6,990 bases of DNA, from the NCBI GenBank assembly GCA_002825465.1, contig PJER01000106.1, positions 1-6,990 of the forward strand, read 5' to 3'. The position numbers and the translations under genes were made by a program. The notes under the pieces are model-generated. The model searched no databases. It was given only the letters and a program-made list of their open reading frames with translations, and had not been told where the DNA came from. Below, piece after piece: positions 1 to 5,824 of the stretch. Origin of the DNA: Candidatus Thorarchaeota archaeon MP8T_1. GTDB taxonomy: Archaea > Asgardarchaeota > Thorarchaeia > Thorarchaeales > Thorarchaeaceae. Numbering within the stretch: the stretch's first letter is position 1; the number at the start of each line of letters is the position of its first letter.

Positions 1-621
1 AGTGACAAATTCATCACACAAATTTGCTCCAAGGAGTAAATTGTGTGTCGTCACGATTGTTGTTCTTGTGTTTCTATTTTCATTAAGATAGTCCCAGAAA
101 TCATCAGTCGTATCTTTGTCCAATCCACTAAATGGCTCATCAAGCAGCAGCAGTTTAGGATTGTGAATCAAGCTTCTAACAATATCTAGTCTCTTCTTAA
201 GTCCCGTTGACAGATTCTTTACAGGTTCCTCAAGCCAGGTTTTGATGGCAAAACGCTGAGATAATTCATCAACTTGAGTCTGAAAGAAGTTAGCTTGCAA
301 TCCATAGAGCTTTGAATAGAATTGGAGATTTTCAATTCCAGATAATTCTTCATACAAAAGAGGTTTATCACCAACTAGGCCAAGATGCTTCTTCACTTCT
401 TCGGGTTCTTCTTGCGGATCATATCCCATAACAGAGATTGTTCCTTTATGAGGGCGTAGCAGTGTTGAAATTATTCGCATTAGTGTTGTTTTTCCTGCTC
501 CATTAGCTCCAAAAAGTCCTTGAATCCCATTCTCAGAAAAATCAAGTGATATGTCTTTTAATGCAACTCTATAACCGTATCTTCGAGTGAGATTTTTAAC
601 AACGACTGCTTTCGCCGACAT
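1..621 (-). CDS. ABC transporter ATP-binding protein, ABC-2/CcmA-like (partial, 3' end outside window)
   Basis: ATPase subunit of an ABC transporter, most likely an exporter; it would hydrolyse ATP on the cytoplasmic face and drive a membrane permease not in this window. The first 207 residues are visible and the gene runs off the left edge. Seen: Walker A GANGAGKTT (38-46), ABC signature LSTGLKKRL (137-145), Walker B LLLLDEP (157-163), D-loop SGLD (165-168) and H-loop His193 in TTHN. The LSTG..KRL signature and the LLYEELSGIENL stretch after the Q-loop position resemble ABC-2 and CcmA-like exporter ATPases. The expected Q-loop glutamine is not obvious; the place holds VGDKP (Asp85). The start at 621 is forced by an in-frame TAG at 624-622, just before it; no clear Shine-Dalgarno precedes it, so translation may be leaderless. 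It follows the redox operon by 123 bases on the same strand. Family call is firm; the cargo is unknown. Confidence 0.9.
   Translation of the reverse strand, partial: MSAKAVVVKNLTRRYGYRVALKDISLDFSENGIQGLFGANGAGKTTLMRIISTLLRPHKGTISVMGYDPQEEPEEVKKHLGLVGDKPLLYEELSGIENLQFYSKLYGLQANFFQTQVDELSQRFAIKTWLEEPVKNLSTGLKKRLDIVRSLIHNPKLLLLDEPFSGLDKDTTDDFWDYLNENRNTRTTIVTTHNLLLGANLCDEFVT
15..47. repeat. 33-base hairpin-forming inverted repeat inside the ABC ATPase gene
   Basis: The arms CACACAAATTT (15-25) and AAATTGTGTG (38-47) pair with one bulged base, and the inner CTCC/GGAG (27-30, 33-36) continues the stem. On the mRNA strand it would fold into about 13 Watson-Crick pairs with one bulge, one A-C mismatch and a CUUG tetraloop. 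It lies in codons just after the H-loop histidine. It may be chance within coding sequence. Confidence 0.35.
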
Positions 622-647
622 CTACATCATTCTCTGTTTTGTGTCCC

Positions 648-669
648 ACTGACTATCTTTTTAGTCTGT
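648..669. repeat. 22-base imperfect inverted repeat upstream of the ABC ATPase
   Basis: The arms are ACTGACTA (648-655) and TAGTCTGT (662-669), with a six-base spacer and one T-T mismatch, so seven of eight positions pair. It lies 27 to 48 bases upstream of the ABC ATPase start, in the only sizeable non-coding gap of the window. A weak AT-rich TATA-like stretch (about 675-680 on the minus strand, AAATAA) sits just upstream in transcription direction, so the repeat would overlap or follow the transcription start. It could be a regulator-binding palindrome or a small leader hairpin. The rest of the 622-744 gap shows no convincing promoter consensus and no oligo-T terminator. Short, and could be chance. 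Confidence 0.35.
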
Positions 670-744
670 CTACCTTATTTGGAATTGTCAGATGTGTATT
701 AGTGAAATGTCTTTCTTCCCATAAGTTCAATCTACGTACGAAAC

Positions 745-1962
745 CTAAACCAAATCCATCAAACTAACGAATAGATCCTCTATGTTGAGGACCTTAATAT
801 CAACACCTCGTTTTTTGACAGCATCAAGAAAGTTCAGTTTGCAAAATACACATGATGATACAATTGTTGTAGCTCCTGTTTCAAGCGCCTGGTTCAGCCT
901 TCTCTCTGCAACATTAATCGCATTTTCTCCAAAACCTGCTTTGAAGCCTCCTCCAGCTCCACAACATACTGAATTCTGTCTATTTCGCTCCATTTCTACC
1001 AATTTAATTCCGGGAATGCTCCTCAATACTTCTCTCGGCGCTTCGAATACTCCCACATGGCGACCAAGATGACAAGGATCATGATATGTTACAGTTTCAG
1101 GGTAACTTCCTTTCCAGTTAAGTTCTCCTTTCCTCTGTTTTAATGCTAGAAACTGCGTAAGGTGTTGTGTAGAAAATGGTAGAATACCATGTCGTTCTCG
1201 ATAGAACTTGGGCCAATCTAGGGTGGTCGTTCTATAGCATCCTGAACAAGAGAAAATAACGTGCTCAATACCTCGCGCCTGTATCTGTTCGACATTGTGG
1301 ACTATGAACTTCTCAGTCTCTAATGTCCCGAGTAGCTCTTTTTCTCCATTCTCAGATTCCTCATAAACTGGTCTTGTTACTTGTCCCGTTCTTATCAATG
1401 GGCTACAGCAACAATATTCATCTGCACCAAGGATTTGCGGCTCAATATCGAAGTAATTCAACATGCGCAAAGTCGCATCTGCTATCTCAGGTCTCTTGTA
1501 GGATGCTGTGCACCCAACAAAATAACCCCACTTGGAATCAGTTGAAATTCTTGTGTCTGGTTTAACCCAATTGCCCCGATCAAGTTTATTTTCTCCAAAC
1601 ACATTCTTATGCATATACGCCATGTCTCCCATGACGTGGAGTTTTCCATATGGTCCCTTTCCAAGTTGCACAAGTTTCTTGCGCACATTCTCAATGATCC
1701 TGACGTATGGGACCTTGACTGGGCATCGCTCAACACACTGTTCACATGTACTGCAGGCGTACACTGCTTTTACAAAACTCTCATCAACTGGCAGATTCTT
1801 TTCTACGTATGACCTTAGTAGTCGAAGTCTGCCACCGGCGAAGAATGCCTCTGAATGAAACTCTTCGTAGCTAGTACAGGTCCATCGACAGGTCGAACAA
1901 TTACTGCACAAGACTATTTGATCTGGGTCAACATCAAGTTCTGGTGTAAAGAATCTCTTCAT
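745..1962 (-). CDS. HdrD/GlcF-like iron-sulfur protein 2 (two 4Fe-4S motifs, two CCG domains)
   Basis: Cytoplasmic iron-sulfur electron-transfer subunit of the family that includes HdrD, GlcF and GlpC; its 405 residues fit that family. Seen in order: ferredoxin motifs CxxCxxCxxxC at Cys19-29 and Cys70-80 (the second followed by Pro); first cysteine-rich domain with Cys151, Cys184/185 and Cys239/242; second with Cys297, Cys333/334 and Cys371/374. In the family each cysteine-rich domain can hold a 4Fe-4S cluster, in HdrB a noncubane one. Odd points: the first domain reads CCC-S-P rather than CCG (Cys186 replaces Gly), and 53 residues separate its CC from CxxC against about 35 in the paralogue at 5823. 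The second domain is canonical (CCGAGGG). The ATG directly abuts the stop of the FAD protein upstream (TAGATG) and has a strong AGGAGGGA site at 1979-1972, so the two are translationally coupled and probably form a complex. Substrate and exact partner are inferred. Confidence 0.9.
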   Translation of the reverse strand: MKRFFTPELDVDPDQIVLCSNCSTCRWTCTSYEEFHSEAFFAGGRLRLLRSYVEKNLPVDESFVKAVYACSTCEQCVERCPVKVPYVRIIENVRKKLVQLGKGPYGKLHVMGDMAYMHKNVFGENKLDRGNWVKPDTRISTDSKWGYFVGCTASYKRPEIADATLRMLNYFDIEPQILGADEYCCCSPLIRTGQVTRPVYEESENGEKELLGTLETEKFIVHNVEQIQARGIEHVIFSCSGCYRTTTLDWPKFYRERHGILPFSTQHLTQFLALKQRKGELNWKGSYPETVTYHDPCHLGRHVGVFEAPREVLRSIPGIKLVEMERNRQNSVCCGAGGGFKAGFGENAINVAERRLNQALETGATTIVSSCVFCKLNFLDAVKKRGVDIKVLNIEDLFVSLMDLV

Positions 1963-3441
1963 CTAGATTTTTCCCTCCTGATAGGAAACAGGAATTTGCA
2001 GGATGTTCTTTCCCCTCCGAAGGACGACCTGTAGTCTTCTGAAATATCCATTCATGGTGAACATCAAGTTCAATCGAGTATATGACATATTACAGTGCGT
2101 CAGTTTGTCGGGATTCATTATCCCCTTTGGGTCCCAATTCTTGCGAAGTTCTTTGAACCGCTTGTAATCCAGTGGTTGATATTTCTTAAGGTAGACAGTA
2201 TTCTGAAGTCCATATGTATAGAGCTTTCCACCATGTCTGTACATCATCTTAACCAGTCTATGTAGCATAGCCTTTCCAGACATGAAATGCATCCAATGCC
2301 GATGGTCTGAGGGTGCGAAGACACAGAACCTGGCCATCCCGGATCCGCCAAGGACTAAGTAGAAACAGGAGTTAATCCGATAGCCGTGTGCAATTCTATA
2401 CATCTTTCTCACCACTTGCTCAACCTGTGATAAATCAATCCAAAAATTCTGCATTGAAAGGGTTGGAACCTCTAGCTTGAGTTTCATCTCCACAATGAAC
2501 CTGTCTTCCCAGTTTTTCTGGTAGTAAGACTTGTCCATCTCTCGAGCTCCAGCTGTTTCGAATATTCCCCTCGCTGTTTTGACTGATTCCTCAACTTCAT
2601 CTACCTTCCCGCTGTAAGTTACGAGTACAAAGAACAAGCCCCTTGAATCTGTAGGAAGGCCGCCCTGAATGCGCCATTCATATTCAAGATCCGTCAATCT
2701 CAGATAGATGGGTTGGTTCTTGGTTTTGCTTAGTCGCGTTACAGCATCGATTGCCTTTTCAAGTGTCTTAAAGGAAAACATAAGCCCTTCAATAGCCTCA
2801 GGGATTGGGATGGTTCTTAGTTTCATCGAGGTCACGACCCCTGCAATCCCGGCTGTGCCATAGAAGGCCTCCATGTCATCTCCGGTGACAGTAGCTATTG
2901 TGCCATCTGGTTTCACAACTTCCATTTCTAGTATATTTTTGAGCATTGATCCATACTTTGGAGTGCCGATACCGGCCTTGCCACCTATCGATAACCATCC
3001 AGCAAGTGTGGAGGCCACTGCGCTCTGCGGCGCTACTGGAAGTGTGAATCCTTGCTTTCTAAGCTCGTTGTCTAAGATCTCCCAGACCGCTCCTGCTCCG
3101 ACTTTGACCCATTCCTCATTTTTATTGACTTCAATTATTCCATCCATTACTTTAGTATCTAATATAATTCCGCCTCTTGTCGGGCTTGCTGAACCATAGT
3201 AACATGTACCCCCTCCCCTTGGAACTACAGGAACATGATGCTTTGATGCGTATTTTAAGATAGATGCTACATCTTCACTCGAACTTGGCCATGCTACATA
3301 GTCTGCCAGCCACTTCTTTTTCCATCTATAATGATAATATGGAATCCCTGTTGTATCTCCACTCGCAGACAAACGTTCTGCGGTAAGATTACTAATCCAA
3401 GGAACACTGGTTAAATCGTCGATTGGTTCAGTTGACTCCAT
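1963..3441 (-). CDS. GlcD-like FAD-linked oxidase/dehydrogenase 2 (soluble)
   Basis: Flavoprotein of the PCMH-type FAD-binding (FAD_binding_4 / FAD-oxidase C) superfamily that includes GlcD and D-lactate dehydrogenase; 492 residues from the chosen start. Seen: N-terminal FAD domain with PRGGGTCYYGSASPTRGG (74-91), VGAGAVW (114-120), SAVASTLAGWLSIGG (140-154) and a diverged GTAGIAGVV (195-203) at the place of the usual GSEGTLGI. The C-terminal domain ends with DPKGIMNPDKL, typical of the family. The usual EHGxG active-site motif is not seen; the position carries HGGKLYTYG (403-411). The tail (about 446-492) keeps a TRLN motif shared with the paralogue at 4089 but has no membrane helix. An ATG at 3486 lies inside the upstream gene; 3441 is preferred because AGAGGTGA (3456-3449) stands seven bases ahead. 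The gene is sandwiched between the membrane protein and its Fe-S partner. It probably oxidises a 2-hydroxyacid or similar; the substrate is unknown. Confidence 0.88.
   Translation of the reverse strand: MESTEPIDDLTSVPWISNLTAERLSASGDTTGIPYYHYRWKKKWLADYVAWPSSSEDVASILKYASKHHVPVVPRGGGTCYYGSASPTRGGIILDTKVMDGIIEVNKNEEWVKVGAGAVWEILDNELRKQGFTLPVAPQSAVASTLAGWLSIGGKAGIGTPKYGSMLKNILEMEVVKPDGTIATVTGDDMEAFYGTAGIAGVVTSMKLRTIPIPEAIEGLMFSFKTLEKAIDAVTRLSKTKNQPIYLRLTDLEYEWRIQGGLPTDSRGLFFVLVTYSGKVDEVEESVKTARGIFETAGAREMDKSYYQKNWEDRFIVEMKLKLEVPTLSMQNFWIDLSQVEQVVRKMYRIAHGYRINSCFYLVLGGSGMARFCVFAPSDHRHWMHFMSGKAMLHRLVKMMYRHGGKLYTYGLQNTVYLKKYQPLDYKRFKELRKNWDPKGIMNPDKLTHCNMSYTRLNLMFTMNGYFRRLQVVLRRGKNILQIPVSYQEGKI
1972..1979 (-). 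promoter_or_regulatory. Ribosome binding site of Fe-S protein 2, inside the end of FAD protein 2
   Basis: AGGAGGGA on the minus strand, nine bases before the ATG at 1962. It codes for the last residues (QEGK) of the FAD protein, whose TAG stop touches the ATG, so both proteins are probably made in a fixed ratio. Confidence 0.85.
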
Positions 3442-3448
3442 TTTCAAT

Positions 3449-3456
3449 TCACCTCT
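3449..3456 (-). promoter_or_regulatory. Ribosome binding site that fixes the start of FAD protein 2
   Basis: Reads AGAGGTGA on the minus strand, complementary to the usual 16S 3' end, with a seven-base spacer to the ATG at 3441. It overlaps the TAG stop (3457-3455) of the membrane protein, which points to translational coupling and rules out the longer reading frame from 3486. Confidence 0.85.
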
Positions 3457-3865
3457 AAGCAATATATTGAATGTAACCCATAACAAAAACGATAGTCCAA
3501 CATGCCGCAGCTACTATTCCTGGAATTTTCGTTCTTATTCCAGAGATTCCGGTAAGGAATGCACCGATACCAGCTAGGTAGCCAATCACTCCGAGAGATA
3601 TATGTATAAGATGAAAGATATCAGCTCCCCCGACACTAAGAATAACGCCGGTGGTAGGTATTATTGCAACAATATTGATTGTAGTTAACAATAACGCTAG
3701 GCCTGCGCACATACCGTGTACAAATGTGTATTTCTCCTTGGAAACGAAGTATAACCCTGTACCAAGATAAAGGAGAAGCAATGCAGGGAGACCAAGATAT
3801 ATAGTCATATGAAAGTTGTCGACTTGCAACATCTGAAATTGATTAGTAATTACGTCTATAGTCAT
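3455..3865 (-). CDS. Four-helix membrane protein with helix-end histidines (possible DUF420/b-type-cytochrome-like subunit)
   Basis: A 136-residue integral membrane protein, not firmly recognised. Helices are predicted by eye at about 21-41, 46-68, 84-108 and 114-135. Positive residues in the 1-2 loop (Lys43, Lys45) and the 3-4 loop (Arg111, Lys113) place those loops, by the positive-inside rule, in the cytoplasm and both termini outside. His19 and His85/His88 then sit at the outer ends of helices 1 and 3, and His50 at the inner end of helix 2. Such a pattern could ligate heme b or bind quinone, and the HLIHISLGVIGYLAG stretch resembles DUF420-like or cytochrome b561-like proteins; this is inference. 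Its ATG overlaps the small upstream gene by ATGA and has an AGGAGA site (3878-3873) seven bases ahead. Lying in the middle of the redox operon, it likely anchors the complex or passes electrons to or from the membrane. Confidence 0.8.
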   Translation of the reverse strand: MTIDVITNQFQMLQVDNFHMTIYLGLPALLLLYLGTGLYFVSKEKYTFVHGMCAGLALLLTTINIVAIIPTTGVILSVGGADIFHLIHISLGVIGYLAGIGAFLTGISGIRTKIPGIVAAACWTIVFVMGYIQYIA

Positions 3866-4044
3866 TCAGTTATCTCCTGATGTAATCTATTTGTTGTTGG
3901 TGAAAACTCTGGAAGTAGAGAGTTGATTTTGCGATGCATATTTTCGAAAGGACTACTGGAGCTGGCAATCTTAATCAAAGCATTCTCTACGGTAGAAGCT
4001 GGATTGAGTACCCTGCTGACTGAGGAACTCGAATGTTCCATCAT
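3862..4044 (-). CDS. Small serine-rich protein of unknown function (60 aa)
   Basis: I do not recognise this protein. From ATG 4044 it has 60 residues, two SSSS runs, no cysteines, no membrane helix and no signal peptide; the middle (ENALIKIA, about residues 19-26) and the MHRKINSLL stretch look helical. Evidence that it is real: a near-perfect AGGAGGTGA site at 4069-4061 and a 4-base ATGA overlap of its stop with the start of the membrane protein at 3865. The site is 16 bases from the ATG, which is long; a CTG at 4053 would have seven-base spacing and give 63 residues, so the start is uncertain. A reading frame open up to 4212 overlaps the FAD protein upstream and is not needed. It may be a small subunit, an assembly factor or a leader that couples translation of the membrane protein. 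Confidence 0.6.
   Translation of the reverse strand: MMEHSSSSVSRVLNPASTVENALIKIASSSSPFENMHRKINSLLPEFSPTTNRLHQEITE
3873..3878 (-). promoter_or_regulatory. Ribosome binding site of the membrane protein
   Basis: AGGAGA on the minus strand, seven bases before the ATG at 3865, lying inside the last codons of the small serine-rich gene. It supports 3865 as the start. Confidence 0.75.
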
Positions 4045-4060
4045 GATGGTCAGACTTCGG

Positions 4061-4069
4061 TCACCTCCT
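4061..4069 (-). promoter_or_regulatory. Strong Shine-Dalgarno in the gap before the small gene
   Basis: AGGAGGTGA on the minus strand is the best ribosome binding site in the window, placed in the short gap after the stop of FAD protein 1. The nearest ATG is 16 bases away and a CTG codon seven bases away, so it may direct a non-ATG start. No other gene could use it. Confidence 0.7.
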
Positions 4070-4088
4070 GTATTGGTTGATTCTTTCT

Positions 4089-5810
4089 TCAATGGAAAAT
4101 CCTTCTTCCTAGTCTTAGGAATGGTGTACCTATTGAAAGCACTACTGAGATAGGTAATAAATTGGCAAACTCCGATACAGCAAAGCCAGCGAACAATCCC
4201 ACAATAAACCAAATCAGAAAACTCGTAGGGTCATTCACAAAAATCCAAGGAACGTAAGCTTGTATTATCGAAGGCACAATTATACCAGCCAACCAAATAA
4301 CAATTGGTGCAGCAATCCCAGCGATGAGCATAATGAGTACATTCAATCGCGTACTAAGAACCAATGGTCCAGCAAAGACTTTGTGAGAGTTCAAGTATCC
4401 CTTTTTATCGGTTTTCCGTTTCAAATCCGACATCTTTCCGTAGTTCTCTTTCCCATAGAAGCTTCTGGAATGAGCGGCATTCCACATACCAATTGAGTAA
4501 GCTCTACCGCCGTGCTTCAGTCCAAGATTGATGACATCAAGTGAACGATACCATCCCATCAAGAATGAAATCCTGCGGCGTTCATCATCAGGGAACCATG
4601 TAAGAACTGCTACTTCCCCTCGATCCGTTATCGCTCCTTCAAGTGCGAAATTTTCATTTCTGAAATGTTTGTTCATATGGTTGAGGTAACCATCTAAATT
4701 CTCTAGCGGCACATAAACCTCAGAGGGTGCCAAACTGGGACCGAGACGTTTTATCCTCATAGGGTAAAAACGTTCACTCCACTCATGTTCTGAAACTTCC
4801 TTTGATTCTACAGAGCCACTATATCTGCTCACAATATGCTTGAGCTTCTCGATTTCAGTTTCTATCTCATCATCAGTTCCTTCGAACGCGCACGAGATAA
4901 TGAATCCTCCCATAGTTGGTGGAGCTTGATTCACTTCCTTGAGCATATCATAGAATTTGTCAGTAATGAAATGCAGGTAGAATGGTCTGGTCGCTTCTAA
5001 GATGTCCTGAAGCGCTCCAACCATTAGGTTTTGGCTTCGAAATGATGATGTTGTAGGCTTAATGTGTCTCAGTGGTATTATTTTCAATACGACTTTGGTG
5101 ATGATTCCGAGTGCGCCATTACTACCTACAAAAAGTTGAGTTGAATCAGTGTCATAGACAGCATTATCGCTAAGGTCAGTGAAGAAGCTATCGTCACCCC
5201 TAAAGAAATGGCCTTTTGTTTCTATTTTGAAATGTTCTTCAGAAGTGTCTTTTGTTCGAATTACTTCACCATCAGGAAGAACAACCTCAAGATCTACAAC
5301 CTGCTCAGCTATGCCGCCATACTTTGTACTTCCAATACCACTACCACCAGCTGCAACCCATCCGCCAACAGTGCTTGAAGGCGCGCTGGACGGATAAGCA
5401 GCAACAGTCAAACCTTCATCTTCAAGTTCTTCTATTAATTTCCCCCAGATTATCCCTGATCCTACTTCAACTGTCATATTGCTTTTGTCAATGTGATGCA
5501 CCTCATTTAACCTGGTCATCTCAACGACAACTCCGCCCCTGGCAGGCAAAGCCCCTCCATATCCACTTGTCCCGTGTCCTCTAGGAACGATTGGAAGGTT
5601 ATGCTGTTTGCAATATTTCAAGAGATTCGATACAACCTCAGTAGTTGTTGGTTGAGCCACTGCTTCAGCATTAGGATTTAATACATCATTGACAATACCT
5701 GGTAGTGCTGCAATATCATGCGAGTAGAGACTTGTCATAAACATCTCTGAGGAGAAATAATCTTCACCTACTATGTCCGCCAGATTCCGAATATCTTTCT
5801 TCGCGATCAT
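4089..5810 (-). CDS. GlcD-like FAD-linked dehydrogenase 1 with C-terminal membrane tail
   Basis: Flavoprotein of the PCMH-type FAD-binding superfamily (GlcD, D-lactate and D-2-hydroxyglutarate dehydrogenases), here 573 residues because of an added membrane tail. Seen: PRGHGTSGYGGALPARGG (76-93), VGSGIIW (116-122), PSSAPSSTVGGW (140-151), then a roughly 40-residue insertion (187-225) before GSNGALGI (229-236); C-terminal substrate domain ending in TDKKGYLNSHKVF (467-479). The EHGxG motif usual in GlcD is replaced by HGGRAYSIG (433-441). After TRLN (487-490) come a long helix at about 489-515, another at about 529-552 and a shorter hydrophobic stretch to 566, ending in the basic RLGRRIFH. There is no signal peptide or twin arginine, so the flavin domain should face the cytoplasm. 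ATG 5810 follows AGGTGGT (5824-5818) by seven bases. It lies 12 bases after Fe-S protein 1, its likely partner. Substrate unknown. Confidence 0.9.
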   Translation of the reverse strand: MIAKKDIRNLADIVGEDYFSSEMFMTSLYSHDIAALPGIVNDVLNPNAEAVAQPTTTEVVSNLLKYCKQHNLPIVPRGHGTSGYGGALPARGGVVVEMTRLNEVHHIDKSNMTVEVGSGIIWGKLIEELEDEGLTVAAYPSSAPSSTVGGWVAAGGSGIGSTKYGGIAEQVVDLEVVLPDGEVIRTKDTSEEHFKIETKGHFFRGDDSFFTDLSDNAVYDTDSTQLFVGSNGALGIITKVVLKIIPLRHIKPTTSSFRSQNLMVGALQDILEATRPFYLHFITDKFYDMLKEVNQAPPTMGGFIISCAFEGTDDEIETEIEKLKHIVSRYSGSVESKEVSEHEWSERFYPMRIKRLGPSLAPSEVYVPLENLDGYLNHMNKHFRNENFALEGAITDRGEVAVLTWFPDDERRRISFLMGWYRSLDVINLGLKHGGRAYSIGMWNAAHSRSFYGKENYGKMSDLKRKTDKKGYLNSHKVFAGPLVLSTRLNVLIMLIAGIAAPIVIWLAGIIVPSIIQAYVPWIFVNDPTSFLIWFIVGLFAGFAVSEFANLLPISVVLSIGTPFLRLGRRIFH

Positions 5811-5817
5811 TTATAAT

Positions 5818-5824
5818 ACCACCT
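5818..5824 (-). promoter_or_regulatory. Ribosome binding site of FAD protein 1, overlapping a stop codon
   Basis: AGGTGGT on the minus strand, seven bases before the ATG at 5810. It shares two bases with the TAG stop (5825-5823) of Fe-S protein 1, again indicating coupled translation of a Fe-S/FAD pair. Confidence 0.65.

Noticed and set aside
733..741. Short palindromic stretch around ACGTACG just after the end of Fe-S protein 2
   Set aside because: Only six to seven bases, not repeated in the window, and easily due to chance.
622..744. Terminator for the redox operon
   Set aside because: No oligo-T run on the minus strand and no stem followed by T's in the gap; transcription may read on into the ABC gene.
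782..1072. Plus-strand open frame of 96 residues
   Set aside because: It lies wholly opposite the second CCG domain of Fe-S protein 2, has no recognisable domain, and no ribosome binding site; a shadow of the real gene.
1482..1745. Minus-strand open frame of 87 residues in a second frame
   Set aside because: It lies inside Fe-S protein 2, whose intact cysteine motifs on both sides show there is no frameshift to explain.
2873..3199. Plus-strand open frame of 108 residues
   Set aside because: It is antisense to the FAD-binding domain of FAD protein 2 and its Pro/Ser-rich product reflects the Gly-rich sense strand.
3442..3486. N-terminal extension of FAD protein 2 from an ATG at 3486
   Set aside because: It overlaps the end of the membrane-protein gene, and a strong, well-spaced ribosome binding site points to the ATG at 3441.
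4045..4212. Longer version of the small gene starting at 4212
   Set aside because: It overlaps the membrane tail of FAD protein 1 out of frame, and the strong Shine-Dalgarno at 4061-4069 lies inside it, pointing to a later start.
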